A stretch of DNA of 64,000 nt from contig NZ_CP069004.1 of NCBI RefSeq assembly GCF_016801775.1, positions 1,178,001-1,242,000 on the forward strand, in the 5' to 3' direction. Positions 19,585 through 28,454 of the stretch are shown here, piece by piece. The notes beneath the pieces are model-generated. The model was not told the origin of the DNA, ran no database searches, and saw only the letters and a program-made list of their open reading frames with translations. The position numbers and the translations under genes were made by a program. Numbering within the stretch: position 1 is the stretch's first letter; each line of letters opens with the position of its first letter. The stretch comes from Sulfitobacter mediterraneus (GTDB lineage: Bacteria > Pseudomonadota > Alphaproteobacteria > Rhodobacterales > Rhodobacteraceae).

Positions 19585-20028
19585 TTAACTGTCCGGCGCT
19601 TGATAGACACCTTGTTCCTTCAACGCGTCCACGACCTCTTTCGGCATATAGGTCTCGTCGTGTTTGGCAAGGATTTCAGTCGCTTCAAAAACACCGTTGA
19701 TGTAACGGCCCGTGCCGACCATGCCCTGGTTTTCCTCAAACAAATCCGGCAGAACACCCGTAAACGTCACGGGCACGGTAGCGCCTCCATCTGTCACGCT
19801 GAAGCGGACAGTTTCACCATCGCCGCGCACCAGTGATCCCTCTTCAACCAGACCGCCAATGCGAAACACCTCGCTTGCCACGGGCGGTTCCTCCATCACC
19901 TGGCTGGGCGAGCGGAAATAGTTGATGCCATCCTGCAAGGCATAGCCGATCAGTGCCGTGGCGGCGATCAACGCCACCACCGCCACTGCAATCACCTGGA
20001 TACGTCTTTGTTTTTTAAGGCTTTTCAT
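19585..20028 (-). CDS. ccmE: Haem chaperone CcmE
   Basis: Periplasmic, membrane-anchored carrier that covalently binds haem and passes it to CcmF. The 147-residue protein has a basic start, one membrane anchor (~11-30), an OB-fold body (VFRIGGLVEEGSL, VTFTGVLPDLF) and the haem-binding His123 in LAKHDETYMP with Tyr127. It begins 6 bases after the argC stop, so it is co-transcribed with argC. Confidence 0.95.
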   Translation of the reverse strand: MKSLKKQRRIQVIAVAVVALIAATALIGYALQDGINYFRSPSQVMEEPPVASEVFRIGGLVEEGSLVRGDGETVRFSVTDGGATVPVTFTGVLPDLFEENQGMVGTGRYINGVFEATEILAKHDETYMPKEVVDALKEQGVYQAPDS

Positions 20029-20034
20029 ATCACC

Positions 20035-21063
20035 TCATGGGAACAGAGGGGCCATCATCAGCCCTTCGGTCTCTTCCAGACCTAACATCAGATTGGCGTT
20101 CTGCAAGGCTTGACCGCTCGATCCCTTGGTCAGGTTGTCCAATGCGGCGATGACGATCACGCGGCCCTCGATCCGGTCCGCAACCACCCCGATATGGCAG
20201 AAGTTAGAGCCGCGAATGTGCCGTGTGCTGGGCGCCTCGCCCATCGGTAGAACCTCGATAAAGGGTTCCTCTGCATAAGCTTTTTGCAATGTCGCATGGA
20301 TCTCTTCGGCCGAGCCCTTGACATAGCAGGTCGCCAGAATGCCCCGGTTCGCAGGCACCAGATGCGGCGTGAACTGTACCTGCACGGGCCGTCCTGCAAC
20401 TGCGGTAAATTCTTGGTCAAACTCGCCCAGATGCCGGTGGGTGCCGCCCACGGCATAGGCATGATAACCTTCGGACAACTCCGCATGCAGCAGGTTTTCC
20501 TTCAACGCCCGACCTGCCCCCGACACCGCGCATTTCAGGTCCATGATGATCTCGTCCAGATCAATCACCCCTGCGGCGATCAACGGCCGCAGTGCGAATT
20601 GCCCAGTGGCCGCGTTGCAGCCCGTACCCGCCACCAGACGCGCGGCGGCGATCTCGTCGCGGTAAAATTCGGTCAGCCCGTAAACCGCCTCTTCCTGCTG
20701 TTCCAGCGCGGCATGTGGGTTGCCATACCATTTCTCGTATTCCGCCGGATCGCGTAGCCGGAAATCCGCAGACAGATCGACAATTTTCAAGGTTTTGGGC
20801 AAGGCGGCGATCACTTGCTGCGAGGTCTTGTGCGGCAGGGCGCAGAAACACAGGTCAATCTGGGAAAAATCGATATCTTCGATGGTCACCAGTTCGGGCA
20901 GGTCCAAATGGCGCAGGTGCGGAAACACCTCAGACATCTGCTGCCCGGCCTTGGAGTTCCCTCCCAAGGCTTTGATTGTCATAGAAGAATGGCCAGCGAT
21001 GAGCCGGATCAGTTCTGCGCCGGTATAGCCGGACGCGCCAAGGATGGCGATGTTATAGGTCAT
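20035..21063 (-). CDS. argC: N-acetyl-gamma-glutamyl-phosphate reductase
   Basis: NADPH-dependent third step of arginine synthesis. The 342 residues start with the Rossmann motif [12 protein letters not shown]; the catalytic Cys149 is in [11 protein letters not shown], and a His of the active site lies in the C-terminal half (GTHRHLGE). LSADFRLRD is the conserved family signature of type 1 ArgC. It is followed directly by ccmE. Confidence 0.95.
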   Translation of the reverse strand: MTYNIAILGASGYTGAELIRLIAGHSSMTIKALGGNSKAGQQMSEVFPHLRHLDLPELVTIEDIDFSQIDLCFCALPHKTSQQVIAALPKTLKIVDLSADFRLRDPAEYEKWYGNPHAALEQQEEAVYGLTEFYRDEIAAARLVAGTGCNAATGQFALRPLIAAGVIDLDEIIMDLKCAVSGAGRALKENLLHAELSEGYHAYAVGGTHRHLGEFDQEFTAVAGRPVQVQFTPHLVPANRGILATCYVKGSAEEIHATLQKAYAEEPFIEVLPMGEAPSTRHIRGSNFCHIGVVADRIEGRVIVIAALDNLTKGSSGQALQNANLMLGLEETEGLMMAPLFP

Positions 21064-21099
21064 GTGTCGGTCCCACTTTGGGTATGATGTGCAAGAGTT

Positions 21100-21909
21100 T
21101 CAGGCGGCGGTAAATGTGATTTCTCGTCGCAGAAACTGTGTTGCGCGGCTGCTGACCCGTTTTGGATCGCCCGTTGTCAAAAACGACGATGTGCCGCTGC
21201 CCGTCATGTTGGGGTGCCGTTCCAGATAATCGGCAAGGCTTTCGGCCACCAAATAGGCCTGCGAAAACACTTTTACATCCGGGCCCAGCGCATCCTGAAA
21301 GGCCTTTTGCATCAAGGGATAATGGGTGCAGCCCAGGATCGCCGCCTCTGGATCGGGCATCTTGCGTTTGAGCGCATCCACATGGCTGCGCACCATCGCC
21401 TCGGCAAGTATGAAATCGCCGTCTTCGATGGCATCCACAATCCCGCCACAGGCCTGCGCCTCAACGTCCACGCCAATTGCCCGGAAGGCCAGTTCCCGCT
21501 GAAACGCCCGCGATGCCACAGTGGCGGGTGTGGCAAACAGCGCCACGTGTTTTACAGCCACCTCGCGGGGCGGTGAGTTATCGCCCCACTGGCGTTCCGT
21601 CATCGCCTCGATCAGCGGCACAAACACGCCCAGAACACGCTTGTTTTCGGGCACCCAGCTTTCCTGCATCCGGCGAAGCGCGGCGGCCGAAGCGGTGTTG
21701 CAAGCCAGAATCACCAGATCGCAGCCCGCATCAAACAGCCGCTGCACGGCGGCCACGGTCAGGTTGTAGATATCATCGGCGGTGCGCACGCCGTAGGGTG
21801 CATGAGCGCTGTCCGCCAGATAGACAAAATCTGTATCCGGAAGCCGCTTTTGCACCGCATCCAGAACTGTCAGCCCGCCAAGGCCGCTGTCAAAAATACC
21901 TACTGCCAT
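21100..21909 (-). CDS. murI: Glutamate racemase
   Basis: Makes D-glutamate for peptidoglycan. From ATG 21909 it is 269 residues. The two catalytic cysteines are Cys70 (ILACNTAS) and Cys194 (ILGCTHYP), with FDSGLGG at the N-terminus and [10 protein letters not shown] at ~31-40. The start is supported by AAGGTGA upstream; the longer frame to 21993 overlaps the acyltransferase gene. It lies between that gene and argC. Confidence 0.94.
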   Translation of the reverse strand: MAVGIFDSGLGGLTVLDAVQKRLPDTDFVYLADSAHAPYGVRTADDIYNLTVAAVQRLFDAGCDLVILACNTASAAALRRMQESWVPENKRVLGVFVPLIEAMTERQWGDNSPPREVAVKHVALFATPATVASRAFQRELAFRAIGVDVEAQACGGIVDAIEDGDFILAEAMVRSHVDALKRKMPDPEAAILGCTHYPLMQKAFQDALGPDVKVFSQAYLVAESLADYLERHPNMTGSGTSSFLTTGDPKRVSSRATQFLRREITFTAA

Positions 21910-21916
21910 GTCACTG

Positions 21917-22804
21917 TCACCTTGCAGCGCGATGCCGCTCTTCAAATTCAAAGCCCAACTCGCTGGCGCGATCCGGCTCTTGGGACAACTCATAAGTGGC
22001 TTTGCGCAGGAAATCCATCATCGCTTTGCCGTCTTTTGACAGTGGGTTCAGAATGTCGCGGGTGATGGGTGCTCCGATGGCCACGCGCACCGGGGTATCG
22101 ACCCGTTTGCGAAATTCCTTGATCAACAGCCCCATGCGCAATGTGCTGTGCAGGTGACTGGCAATCTGGAACATTCGGCTGGTGTGCCCGTCAAAATAGA
22201 CCGGCACCACCGTGGCATCTGATTTGGCAATCATCCGCGCGGTAAAGCTGCGCCAGACCGGATCCAGCGGTTTCGAAAACGGCCGTGCCGCGGTGCTGAC
22301 AGTGCCCCCCGGAAAGATACCGATGGCACCGCCCTGCCCCAGATAGTCAAGCGCGGTCTTTCGGGTCTGGATGTTCAACGCCAGCGCCGCCTTATCCGCA
22401 TCAAAGCTAATGGGCAGGAGGTGTTTGCCCAGATCGGGCGCACGGCGGAACACCGAATGGGCCACAATACGGAAATCACCGCGCGCCTGTGACAGCATTC
22501 GCCCCAGCATAAGCCCGTCAAGAATGCCGTAGGGATGATTTGCGATCAAAATCACGGGGCCATGGCGCGGGATATTGGCCAATGACCCGCTGGTGATCTC
22601 AAGGCTCAGCCCATAGCGATCTGCCATAACGTCAAAAAAGCTGCGCCCCGAGCGCATGTCTTCCTCATAGCCGGAGGCACGGCGGATCAGACCCAGCCGT
22701 CCGGTGCTGTTCTCCATCAACCGGATCAGGGCTCGCCCACCACGCGATGCGGCGGAATAGGCGTAAGAGATATCGCGGGTGGATGCGGCAGTGTCTTTGG
22801 TCAT
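21917..22804 (-). CDS. Lysophospholipid acyltransferase family protein
   Basis: A 295-residue PlsC-like acyltransferase. Motif I is [10 protein letters not shown] (His90, Asp96), a variant of NHX4D with one extra residue; motif III-like FPGGTVS lies near 165. This spacing is seen in the hemolysin-related branch that includes ornithine-lipid O-acyltransferases and related enzymes, but no OlsB-type N-acyltransferase is next to it, so the substrate is open. ATG 22804 has GGAAGAG seven bases upstream. The gene reads into murI with a 7-base gap. Confidence 0.75.
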   Translation of the reverse strand: MTKDTAASTRDISYAYSAASRGGRALIRLMENSTGRLGLIRRASGYEEDMRSGRSFFDVMADRYGLSLEITSGSLANIPRHGPVILIANHPYGILDGLMLGRMLSQARGDFRIVAHSVFRRAPDLGKHLLPISFDADKAALALNIQTRKTALDYLGQGGAIGIFPGGTVSTAARPFSKPLDPVWRSFTARMIAKSDATVVPVYFDGHTSRMFQIASHLHSTLRMGLLIKEFRKRVDTPVRVAIGAPITRDILNPLSKDGKAMMDFLRKATYELSQEPDRASELGFEFEERHRAAR

Positions 22805-22878
22805 CTCTCTTCCGGTCGTAATGGGGGCAGGCACCCTGCCCCCATTTACGACGGTTTTGCGAAGATTACATGACGAAG

Positions 22879-25800
22879 TTACTCTGCCGCCCTGGATGTT
22901 TTGGTGCCGCCCGCCCGGATCACCGACAACAGCTCTTCGCGGCGCTTGGCCGCTTTGGCCTCATTTGCCTCTTTCACCGGACCAAAGCCGCGGATTTGCA
23001 GGGGCAATTCGGCAAGCGCAACAATGGCATCACGGGTCTGATCTGTGAGCAACGGCAATACTTCGGCCATGTCGCGCTCATATTGTTTGATCAGCGCCCG
23101 TTCCATCTTGCGCTCTGCTGTGCGGCCAAATGGGTCAAGCGGCGTGCCGCGCAGGCCTTTCATCTTGGCCAACAGGCGCAAAGGTGTCTCCAACCATTCG
23201 CCAAATTCGCGTTTCTTGGGACGACCATCCGGCCCTTTGCCACTCAGCATCGGCGGGGCGAGGTTGAAAGTCATTTTGAAATCACCGTCAAATTCCGCTC
23301 GTGCCTTGTCACGGCTTTGCAGCAGCAGACGCGCCACTTCGTATTCGTCCTTATAGGCCAGCAACTTGTGATAGCCCAGCGCGGCCGCCTCTTTGACCGC
23401 CCTATCCGAAATGCCATCCAGCATCTTGCCATAGCGTTTGGCCAACCGTTTGCCTTGATACGCGGTCAAATGCTCCTTGCGGAACGCGATCTTGTCGTTC
23501 AGCGTTTTTGGCAGCGCGATCACCTTGGGTTTACTGATCTCTGCGGCGTCCTGTGGATAGAGCACCGCCCAGCGCCCGATCTCGAACGCCCTCAGGTTCC
23601 GGTCTACTGCGGCACCGTTCATGCGGATGGCCTCTTGCAGGCTCTCCAATGACAGCGGCAAAAGCCCCTGCTGCCAGGCCGCACCAAAGACCATCATGTT
23701 GGAATAGATACTGTCGCCCAGCGCCGCTTTGGCCAGATCAGAGGCGTCAAACAGCGCCACATCGTCTTTCAGACGCGCCTGCAGGGCCAGCTCAAGCCGG
23801 TCGTAGGGCAATTGGAATTCTGTATCGCGGGTGAAATCGCCCGTGATGATCTGATGCGAGTTCACCACAGCACCGGTTTGCCCCATCTTGGTCAGACCAA
23901 GTGTCTTGTTCCCGGCTGAAACCACCAGATCGCCGCCGATCAAGGCATGTGCCTCCCCCGTGGCCACGCGGATGGCGTTGATATCTTCGGGCCGCTCGGC
24001 CAAGCGGCAGTGGATATGCACCGCGCCGCCCTTCTGCGCGAGGCCCGCCATTTCCATCATGCCCGCACCTTTGCCATCCAACTGGGCGGCTTGTGCCAGC
24101 AATGCGCCAATGGTCACGACACCTGTCCCGCCCACTCCGGTGATCACCACGTTATGGGTGCCGTTGATTTTGGGCAGGTTTGGCATCGGCAGATCGGGGA
24201 TGGTAAGCTCTGTCGTGGGATCCTTGCGGATCTTGGCCCCTTCGAGCGTCACAAACGACGGGCAGAACCCTTTGACGCAGGAAAAATCCTTGTTGCAGGA
24301 CGATTGATCAATCGCACGTTTTCGGCCCAGTTCGGTCTCATTGGGCACGATCGAGACACAGTTGGACTGCACCCCGCAATCACCGCAACCTTCGCAAACC
24401 GCGTCGTTGATAAACACCCGTTTGTCCGGATCGGGGAACAGCCCCCGTTTGCGGCGGCGGCGTTTTTCGGCGGCGCAGGTCTGGATATAGACAATCGCGC
24501 TGACGCCTTCGACCTTTTCAAAACGTTTCTGCACATTCATCAACTCGGCACGCTCAAACAGCTCAACACCTTTGAACGCTGCAAAATCAACGTCTTCTTT
24601 CTCGTCATAAACAACGGCAAGGGTCTTGACCCCCATCGCCTGCAGTTCCGCGACGATGCGCGGGGCACTGAGATCGCCCTCGTTGTGCTGGCCACCGGTC
24701 ATGGCAACCGCATCATTGTAAAGGATCTTGTAGGTGATGTTGGTGCCAGCTGCGAGGGCCGCGCGGATCGCCTGAACGCCCGAGTGGTTGTAGGTGCCAT
24801 CGCCAAGGTTCTGGAACACATGTTTGCGGTTCGAGAACGGTGCCTCACCGATCCAGTTCGCGCCCTCGCCCCCCATATGGGTAAAGCCGGTTGTCTCACG
24901 GTCCATCCATTGCACCATGTAGTGACAGCCGATGCCCGCATAGGCCCGCGCACCCTCGGGCAGTTTGGTCGATGAATTATGCGGGCAGCCTGAGCAGAAA
25001 TACGGCAAACGCGCCGCGATATCTTCGGCATTGTCGGCGCGGCGGGCATTGTCCAATGCCTCAAGCCCGGCGCGAATGCCATCGGTCTCGCGCCCCTCTT
25101 CCAAAAGGATACCGCCAATCTTTTCCGCAATCAGAATCGGATCAAGCGCACCGCGCGTCGGGAACAGTTCTTCGCCATGCTCAAGCCCCGCGCCGCCGCC
25201 CTTGTACCAGCCATAGACCCGGCGGTGCTGATCCGAGAACAACGCCTCTTTGATCTGTACTTCGATCAGCTTGCGTTTTTCCTCGACCACCACAACAAGA
25301 TCAAGACCTTCGGCCCACTCATGAAAGCCCTTCATATCAAGCGGGAAGGTCTGCCCGATCTTGTATAGGGTGAGGCCCAGCCGCTCCGCCTCGTTCTCGT
25401 CGATGTTCAGCAAGCTCATCGCGTGCAGCAGATCCAGCCAGTTCTTGCCCGCAGCGGCAAAGCCGATCTTGGCCCCGCGCTTGCCCCACATGCGCTTGTC
25501 CATCTTATTGGCATGGCTGAAGGCTTCGGCGGCATAGCGTTTGTAATCGATCATCCGGGTTTCTTGCAGATGCGGCGTGTCGCCAAGGCGGATGTTCAAC
25601 CCGCCGTCCGGCATCTCGAACTCCGGCGTGATCAGTTTCATCCGGTTTGGATCACCATTGACGACGCTGGTGGCCTCGACGGTGTCTTTCATCGTCTTGA
25701 GACCCACCCAGAGGCCAGAGAACCGCGACAAGGCCCAGCCGTAAATACCGTAATCAAGAATCTCCTGAACACCCGCAGGGCTGACCACGGGCATATAGGC

Positions 25801-26295
25801 ATCCACCATCGCCCATTCCGATTGGTGCAACACGGTAGAGGATTCGCCGGTGTGGTCATCCCCCATCGCCATCAGAACACCACCATGCTTGGAACTGCCG
25901 GCCATATTGGCGTGGCGCATCACGTCGCCGGTGCGGTCCACACCCGGACCTTTGCCGTACCACAGGCCAAAGACACCGTCATATTTGCCTTCGCCGCGCA
26001 GCTCGGCCTGCTGGGTGCCCCAAAGGGCGGTTGCGGCCAGATCTTCGTTCAGGCCGGGCTGAAAGCTGACGTTATACGCGGCCAACAGTTTCTCTGCCTT
26101 GCTCATCTGCAGATCGACCCCGCCAAGAGGGCTGCCGCGATAGCCGGTGCAATGGCCCGCAGTGTTGAGACCAGCGGCCCTGTCCCGCGCCGATTGCATC
26201 ATCATCAGACGCACAAGTGCCTGCGTGCCATTGAGCAGCACAGGCGATTTTTCCAGATCAAAACGGTCGTTCAGCGAAATCTTAGGGGCAGTCAT
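22879..26295 (-). CDS. Indolepyruvate ferredoxin oxidoreductase, fused alpha/beta
   Basis: Predicted to convert aryl- or branched 2-oxo acids to acyl-CoA, using thiamine diphosphate and reducing ferredoxin. The 1138-residue protein fuses IorA-like and IorB-like parts: an N-terminal pyrimidine-binding domain, a TPP domain (GCPHNSSTKLPEG, MGGEGANWIGEAPF), a cysteine-rich iron-sulfur region (CEGCGDCG, NCVSIVP, CNKDFSCVKGFCPSF), and a gamma-type domain starting ITGVGGTGVVTIG. Strong GGAGGA precedes the ATG. It is divergent from the LysR gene across a palindrome that may control it. The fused form occurs in aerobic proteobacteria. Confidence 0.9.
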   Translation of the reverse strand: MTAPKISLNDRFDLEKSPVLLNGTQALVRLMMMQSARDRAAGLNTAGHCTGYRGSPLGGVDLQMSKAEKLLAAYNVSFQPGLNEDLAATALWGTQQAELRGEGKYDGVFGLWYGKGPGVDRTGDVMRHANMAGSSKHGGVLMAMGDDHTGESSTVLHQSEWAMVDAYMPVVSPAGVQEILDYGIYGWALSRFSGLWVGLKTMKDTVEATSVVNGDPNRMKLITPEFEMPDGGLNIRLGDTPHLQETRMIDYKRYAAEAFSHANKMDKRMWGKRGAKIGFAAAGKNWLDLLHAMSLLNIDENEAERLGLTLYKIGQTFPLDMKGFHEWAEGLDLVVVVEEKRKLIEVQIKEALFSDQHRRVYGWYKGGGAGLEHGEELFPTRGALDPILIAEKIGGILLEEGRETDGIRAGLEALDNARRADNAEDIAARLPYFCSGCPHNSSTKLPEGARAYAGIGCHYMVQWMDRETTGFTHMGGEGANWIGEAPFSNRKHVFQNLGDGTYNHSGVQAIRAALAAGTNITYKILYNDAVAMTGGQHNEGDLSAPRIVAELQAMGVKTLAVVYDEKEDVDFAAFKGVELFERAELMNVQKRFEKVEGVSAIVYIQTCAAEKRRRRKRGLFPDPDKRVFINDAVCEGCGDCGVQSNCVSIVPNETELGRKRAIDQSSCNKDFSCVKGFCPSFVTLEGAKIRKDPTTELTIPDLPMPNLPKINGTHNVVITGVGGTGVVTIGALLAQAAQLDGKGAGMMEMAGLAQKGGAVHIHCRLAERPEDINAIRVATGEAHALIGGDLVVSAGNKTLGLTKMGQTGAVVNSHQIITGDFTRDTEFQLPYDRLELALQARLKDDVALFDASDLAKAALGDSIYSNMMVFGAAWQQGLLPLSLESLQEAIRMNGAAVDRNLRAFEIGRWAVLYPQDAAEISKPKVIALPKTLNDKIAFRKEHLTAYQGKRLAKRYGKMLDGISDRAVKEAAALGYHKLLAYKDEYEVARLLLQSRDKARAEFDGDFKMTFNLAPPMLSGKGPDGRPKKREFGEWLETPLRLLAKMKGLRGTPLDPFGRTAERKMERALIKQYERDMAEVLPLLTDQTRDAIVALAELPLQIRGFGPVKEANEAKAAKRREELLSVIRAGGTKTSRAAE

Positions 26296-26337
26296 GGCGG
26301 TCCTCCCTTAGGGCGCGATGGCAAACAGATATGGACG

Positions 26338-26370
26338 GCTATATAGGTCACAATTGCTGACCTGTATAGC
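26338..26370. promoter_or_regulatory. 33-base palindrome between ior and the LysR gene
   Basis: Arms GCTATATAGGTCA (26338-26350) and TGACCTGTATAGC (26358-26370) match with one exception around a 7-base centre. It lies 43 bases upstream of the ior start and 99 bases before the LysR start, a suitable place for a LysR operator acting on both. On the minus strand TTGTGA and TATCTG spaced by 16 bases overlap it as a possible ior promoter. Confidence 0.6.
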
Positions 26371-26469
26371 GTGTTTTTTGTGCATAAGTGCAAATCTGCC
26401 GATCCAACCCCTGTCTTTTGGTCCAATTTAGGTTAGGACTAACGCAAAAAAGAATAGGATCGCGGGACG

Positions 26470-27375
26470 ATGGATTGGGACAAACTCAGAATATTTCACG
26501 CCGTAGCGGATGCCGGGTCTCTGACCCACGCGGGCGAGAAGCTGAACCTGTCGCAATCTGCCGTGTCACGGCAGATTCGCGGCCTAGAGGAACAGCTTAA
26601 CACGAACCTGTTTCACCGCCATGCGCGGGGGCTGATCCTGACCGAGCAGGGCGAGCTGCTTTTTGATGCCACCTCTGCGATGACCAAACGTGTCGATGCC
26701 GCTGCCGCCCGCATTCGCGACAGCGAAGAAGAGGTGTTTGGCGAATTGCGCGTCACCACCACCACCGGCTTTGGCACCCTGTGGCTGGCGCCGCGGCTGC
26801 CTAAACTCTATGAGAAATACCCCGATCTGAAGGTCGACCTGATGCTGGAGGAACGGGTGCTGGACCTGCCGATGCGCGAAGCTGACGTGGCCATCCGTAT
26901 GAAAGAGCCCTCCCAAGCGGACCTTATTCGCAAACGTTTGATGAATGTACGCATGTGCCTTTATGCCAGCCCAAAATACCTGGCCGAACACGGCAACCCG
27001 CAAACCATCGAAGAAGTGTCCAATCACCGTCTGATTTGCCAGAACACCGACAGCGATCAAGTTGCGGCAGGTCAGAACCTTGTACAGCAACTGATGCTGA
27101 ATGATGTGCGGTCCATGCTGACCGTGAACAATTACTTCGGCGTGCTGCAGGGGGTTCTGCATGATCTGGGGATTGGGGTTCTACCCGACTACCTAACGCA
27201 GGATTTTCCCGATCTGGTGCAAGTCCTGCCCGAAGTTGAGTCGGCAGATGTGCCTGTTTTTCTGGCCTATCCCGAAGAATTGCGCCAATCCAAGCGCGTT
27301 GCGGCCTTCAAAGACTTCGTTCAGGATGAGATCATTTCTTACCGCAAGCAATTGAGAGAAAAAGAAAAAGACTAA
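26470..27375 (+). CDS. LysR family transcriptional regulator
   Basis: A 301-residue regulator with an N-terminal winged helix-turn-helix (MDWDKLRIFHAVADAGS, LNLSQSAVSRQIRGLE) and a C-terminal effector-binding domain (VTTTTGFGTLWLAPRLP, ADVAIRMKEPSQAD, LMLNDVRSMLTVNNY). It is divergent from the indolepyruvate oxidoreductase, the usual layout for a LysR protein and its target, so control of that gene is a reasonable inference. The inducer is unknown. The C-terminus is lysine-rich. Confidence 0.88.
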   Translation: MDWDKLRIFHAVADAGSLTHAGEKLNLSQSAVSRQIRGLEEQLNTNLFHRHARGLILTEQGELLFDATSAMTKRVDAAAARIRDSEEEVFGELRVTTTTGFGTLWLAPRLPKLYEKYPDLKVDLMLEERVLDLPMREADVAIRMKEPSQADLIRKRLMNVRMCLYASPKYLAEHGNPQTIEEVSNHRLICQNTDSDQVAAGQNLVQQLMLNDVRSMLTVNNYFGVLQGVLHDLGIGVLPDYLTQDFPDLVQVLPEVESADVPVFLAYPEELRQSKRVAAFKDFVQDEIISYRKQLREKEKD

Positions 27376-27411
27376 GCTATGCACGGCGCGCATACCGGAC
27401 ATGCTTACTAA

Positions 27412-27542
27412 ATGGTCAAAACTGACTTGATCGAAGCAGCACTGCTGCCTAATTGACCATCATGAAGATTGACCGCCCGAGGGCGCGTCGCTTCATACCT
27501 CCCTGTTGGACTTGGCCGAGCGTAATGCTCGGCCTTTTTTTT
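27412..27542 (+). ncRNA. Candidate structured small RNA
   Basis: Between the LysR gene and the next CDS, a stem ATGGTCAA (27412-27419) / TTGACCAT (27453-27460) encloses a hairpin GCAGC-ACT-GCTGC (27436-27448). A CGCC-CGAG-GGCG hairpin follows (27474-27485), then a single-stranded CCTCCC stretch resembling an anti-Shine-Dalgarno sequence, and a strong terminator. Nothing in the stretch codes for protein. It could also be the structured 3' end of the LysR mRNA. I recognise no known RNA family. Confidence 0.45.
27514..27542 (+). terminator. Intrinsic terminator
   Basis: A GGCCGAGC / GCTCGGCC stem with a GTAAT loop runs directly into eight T residues. It ends the LysR transcript or the candidate small RNA. 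Confidence 0.92.
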
Positions 27543-27701
27543 GCGCATCGGTCTGAGGATTGGTCCATCACCCCACTGCATACGACCTGAACGTGCCTCT
27601 GTTCCTACCGGGTCGGCGCAACGCCAGAAAATTCAAGACCCGATAAACAAATATAAAACAGTCAGTTAAACAAATTCTCCACCCGTTTTTCAAATTTTTT
27701 T

Positions 27702-27726
27702 GGAACTTCCCACCCAGGCATCCGTT
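27702..27726 (+). promoter_or_regulatory. GGAAC-N17-GTT promoter, ECF/stress type
   Basis: GGAAC at 27702-27706 and GTT at 27724-27726 are separated by 17 bases, matching the EcfG-type general-stress promoter of alphaproteobacteria. The CDS start follows 60 bases downstream. The rest of this spacer (27543-27701) is AT-rich and shows no gene. Confidence 0.5.
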
Positions 27727-27785
27727 GTCTCACCGTACACCGCTGACGATGCGGACTGAGAGTAACGAATGAAGGAGTTTACACC

Positions 27786-28316
27786 ATGACACGCAAGCTT
27801 TTGCTGACATCCACCACCATCGCCACACTGATCGCTGCCCCTATGGCCTATGCCAGTGGCACCATCGCTGATGAGCTGCCAACCAACTCGCCTGAAGTGA
27901 GCGCGAACGTACCCGCGACTGATGGCGGTTCGACATTGAACAATTACGATACGGACAACAAACGCTATGGTCTCGGCATCGCCGATTACGACCCCACTAC
28001 CATGAGCCTTACCGATGAAGAATACGCGGCGGTGAAAGCCTCCGTCGGTGCCAACTTCGAAACCCAAGACGGTGAAGTGTTGGGCGTTGTGAAAGGCGTC
28101 AGCTTCGACGGTCAGGGCAACCCTGAAATGATCGTGGACCTGGAAGAAGATACCAAGATTGACGCCGAAGTGCTGGTCGTGACGCTGCTGCCAGACAGCC
28201 TGCGCCTCGATAACGGCCAGATCGTGATCGATACCACGGCGGACGAGCTTTACCTCAAGGCCCAGCAGGGTTCCAAGGCCGATGACGAAACACGCACAAC
28301 TGTCATCGTGATGTAA
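27786..28316 (+). CDS. Exported protein with PRC-barrel-like domain
   Basis: A 176-residue protein with a clear signal peptide (~1-24, cleavage after AYA-S). The mature N-terminus is rich in Asn, Thr and Asp; from about residue 85 a beta-rich segment (DGEVLGVVKGVSFDGQGNPEMIVDL, then EVLVVTLLPDSLRLDNGQIVID) follows the PRC-barrel pattern of a start strand, turn and paired strands. The family binds other proteins or surfaces; function here is unknown. GAAGGAG lies before the ATG. A stress-type promoter upstream and its own terminator make it a single-gene unit. Confidence 0.65.
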   Translation: MTRKLLLTSTTIATLIAAPMAYASGTIADELPTNSPEVSANVPATDGGSTLNNYDTDNKRYGLGIADYDPTTMSLTDEEYAAVKASVGANFETQDGEVLGVVKGVSFDGQGNPEMIVDLEEDTKIDAEVLVVTLLPDSLRLDNGQIVIDTTADELYLKAQQGSKADDETRTTVIVM

Positions 28317-28349
28317 ACGGATCGCCCTTTCGGGCATCTCTGCACCAAG

Positions 28350-28385
28350 GGGCGGCTTTCCACTTCGGAAAGCCGCCCATTTTTG
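28350..28385 (+). terminator. Intrinsic terminator after the exported protein gene
   Basis: A 12-base-pair stem GGGCGGCTTTCC / GGAAAGCCGCCC with an ACTTC loop is followed by ATTTTTG. Confidence 0.93.
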
Positions 28386-28454
28386 CGTATCCCCCTTCCC
28401 CCGCGCCCGCCCATCCTCTAAGAGACGCGGCATCAATGCCGAAGGGGACCGCGC

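Noticed and set aside
24891-25368. Plus-strand frames opposite the ior gene
   Set aside because: They lie inside the iron-sulfur/TPP domains of a certain gene and show no start signal or domain.
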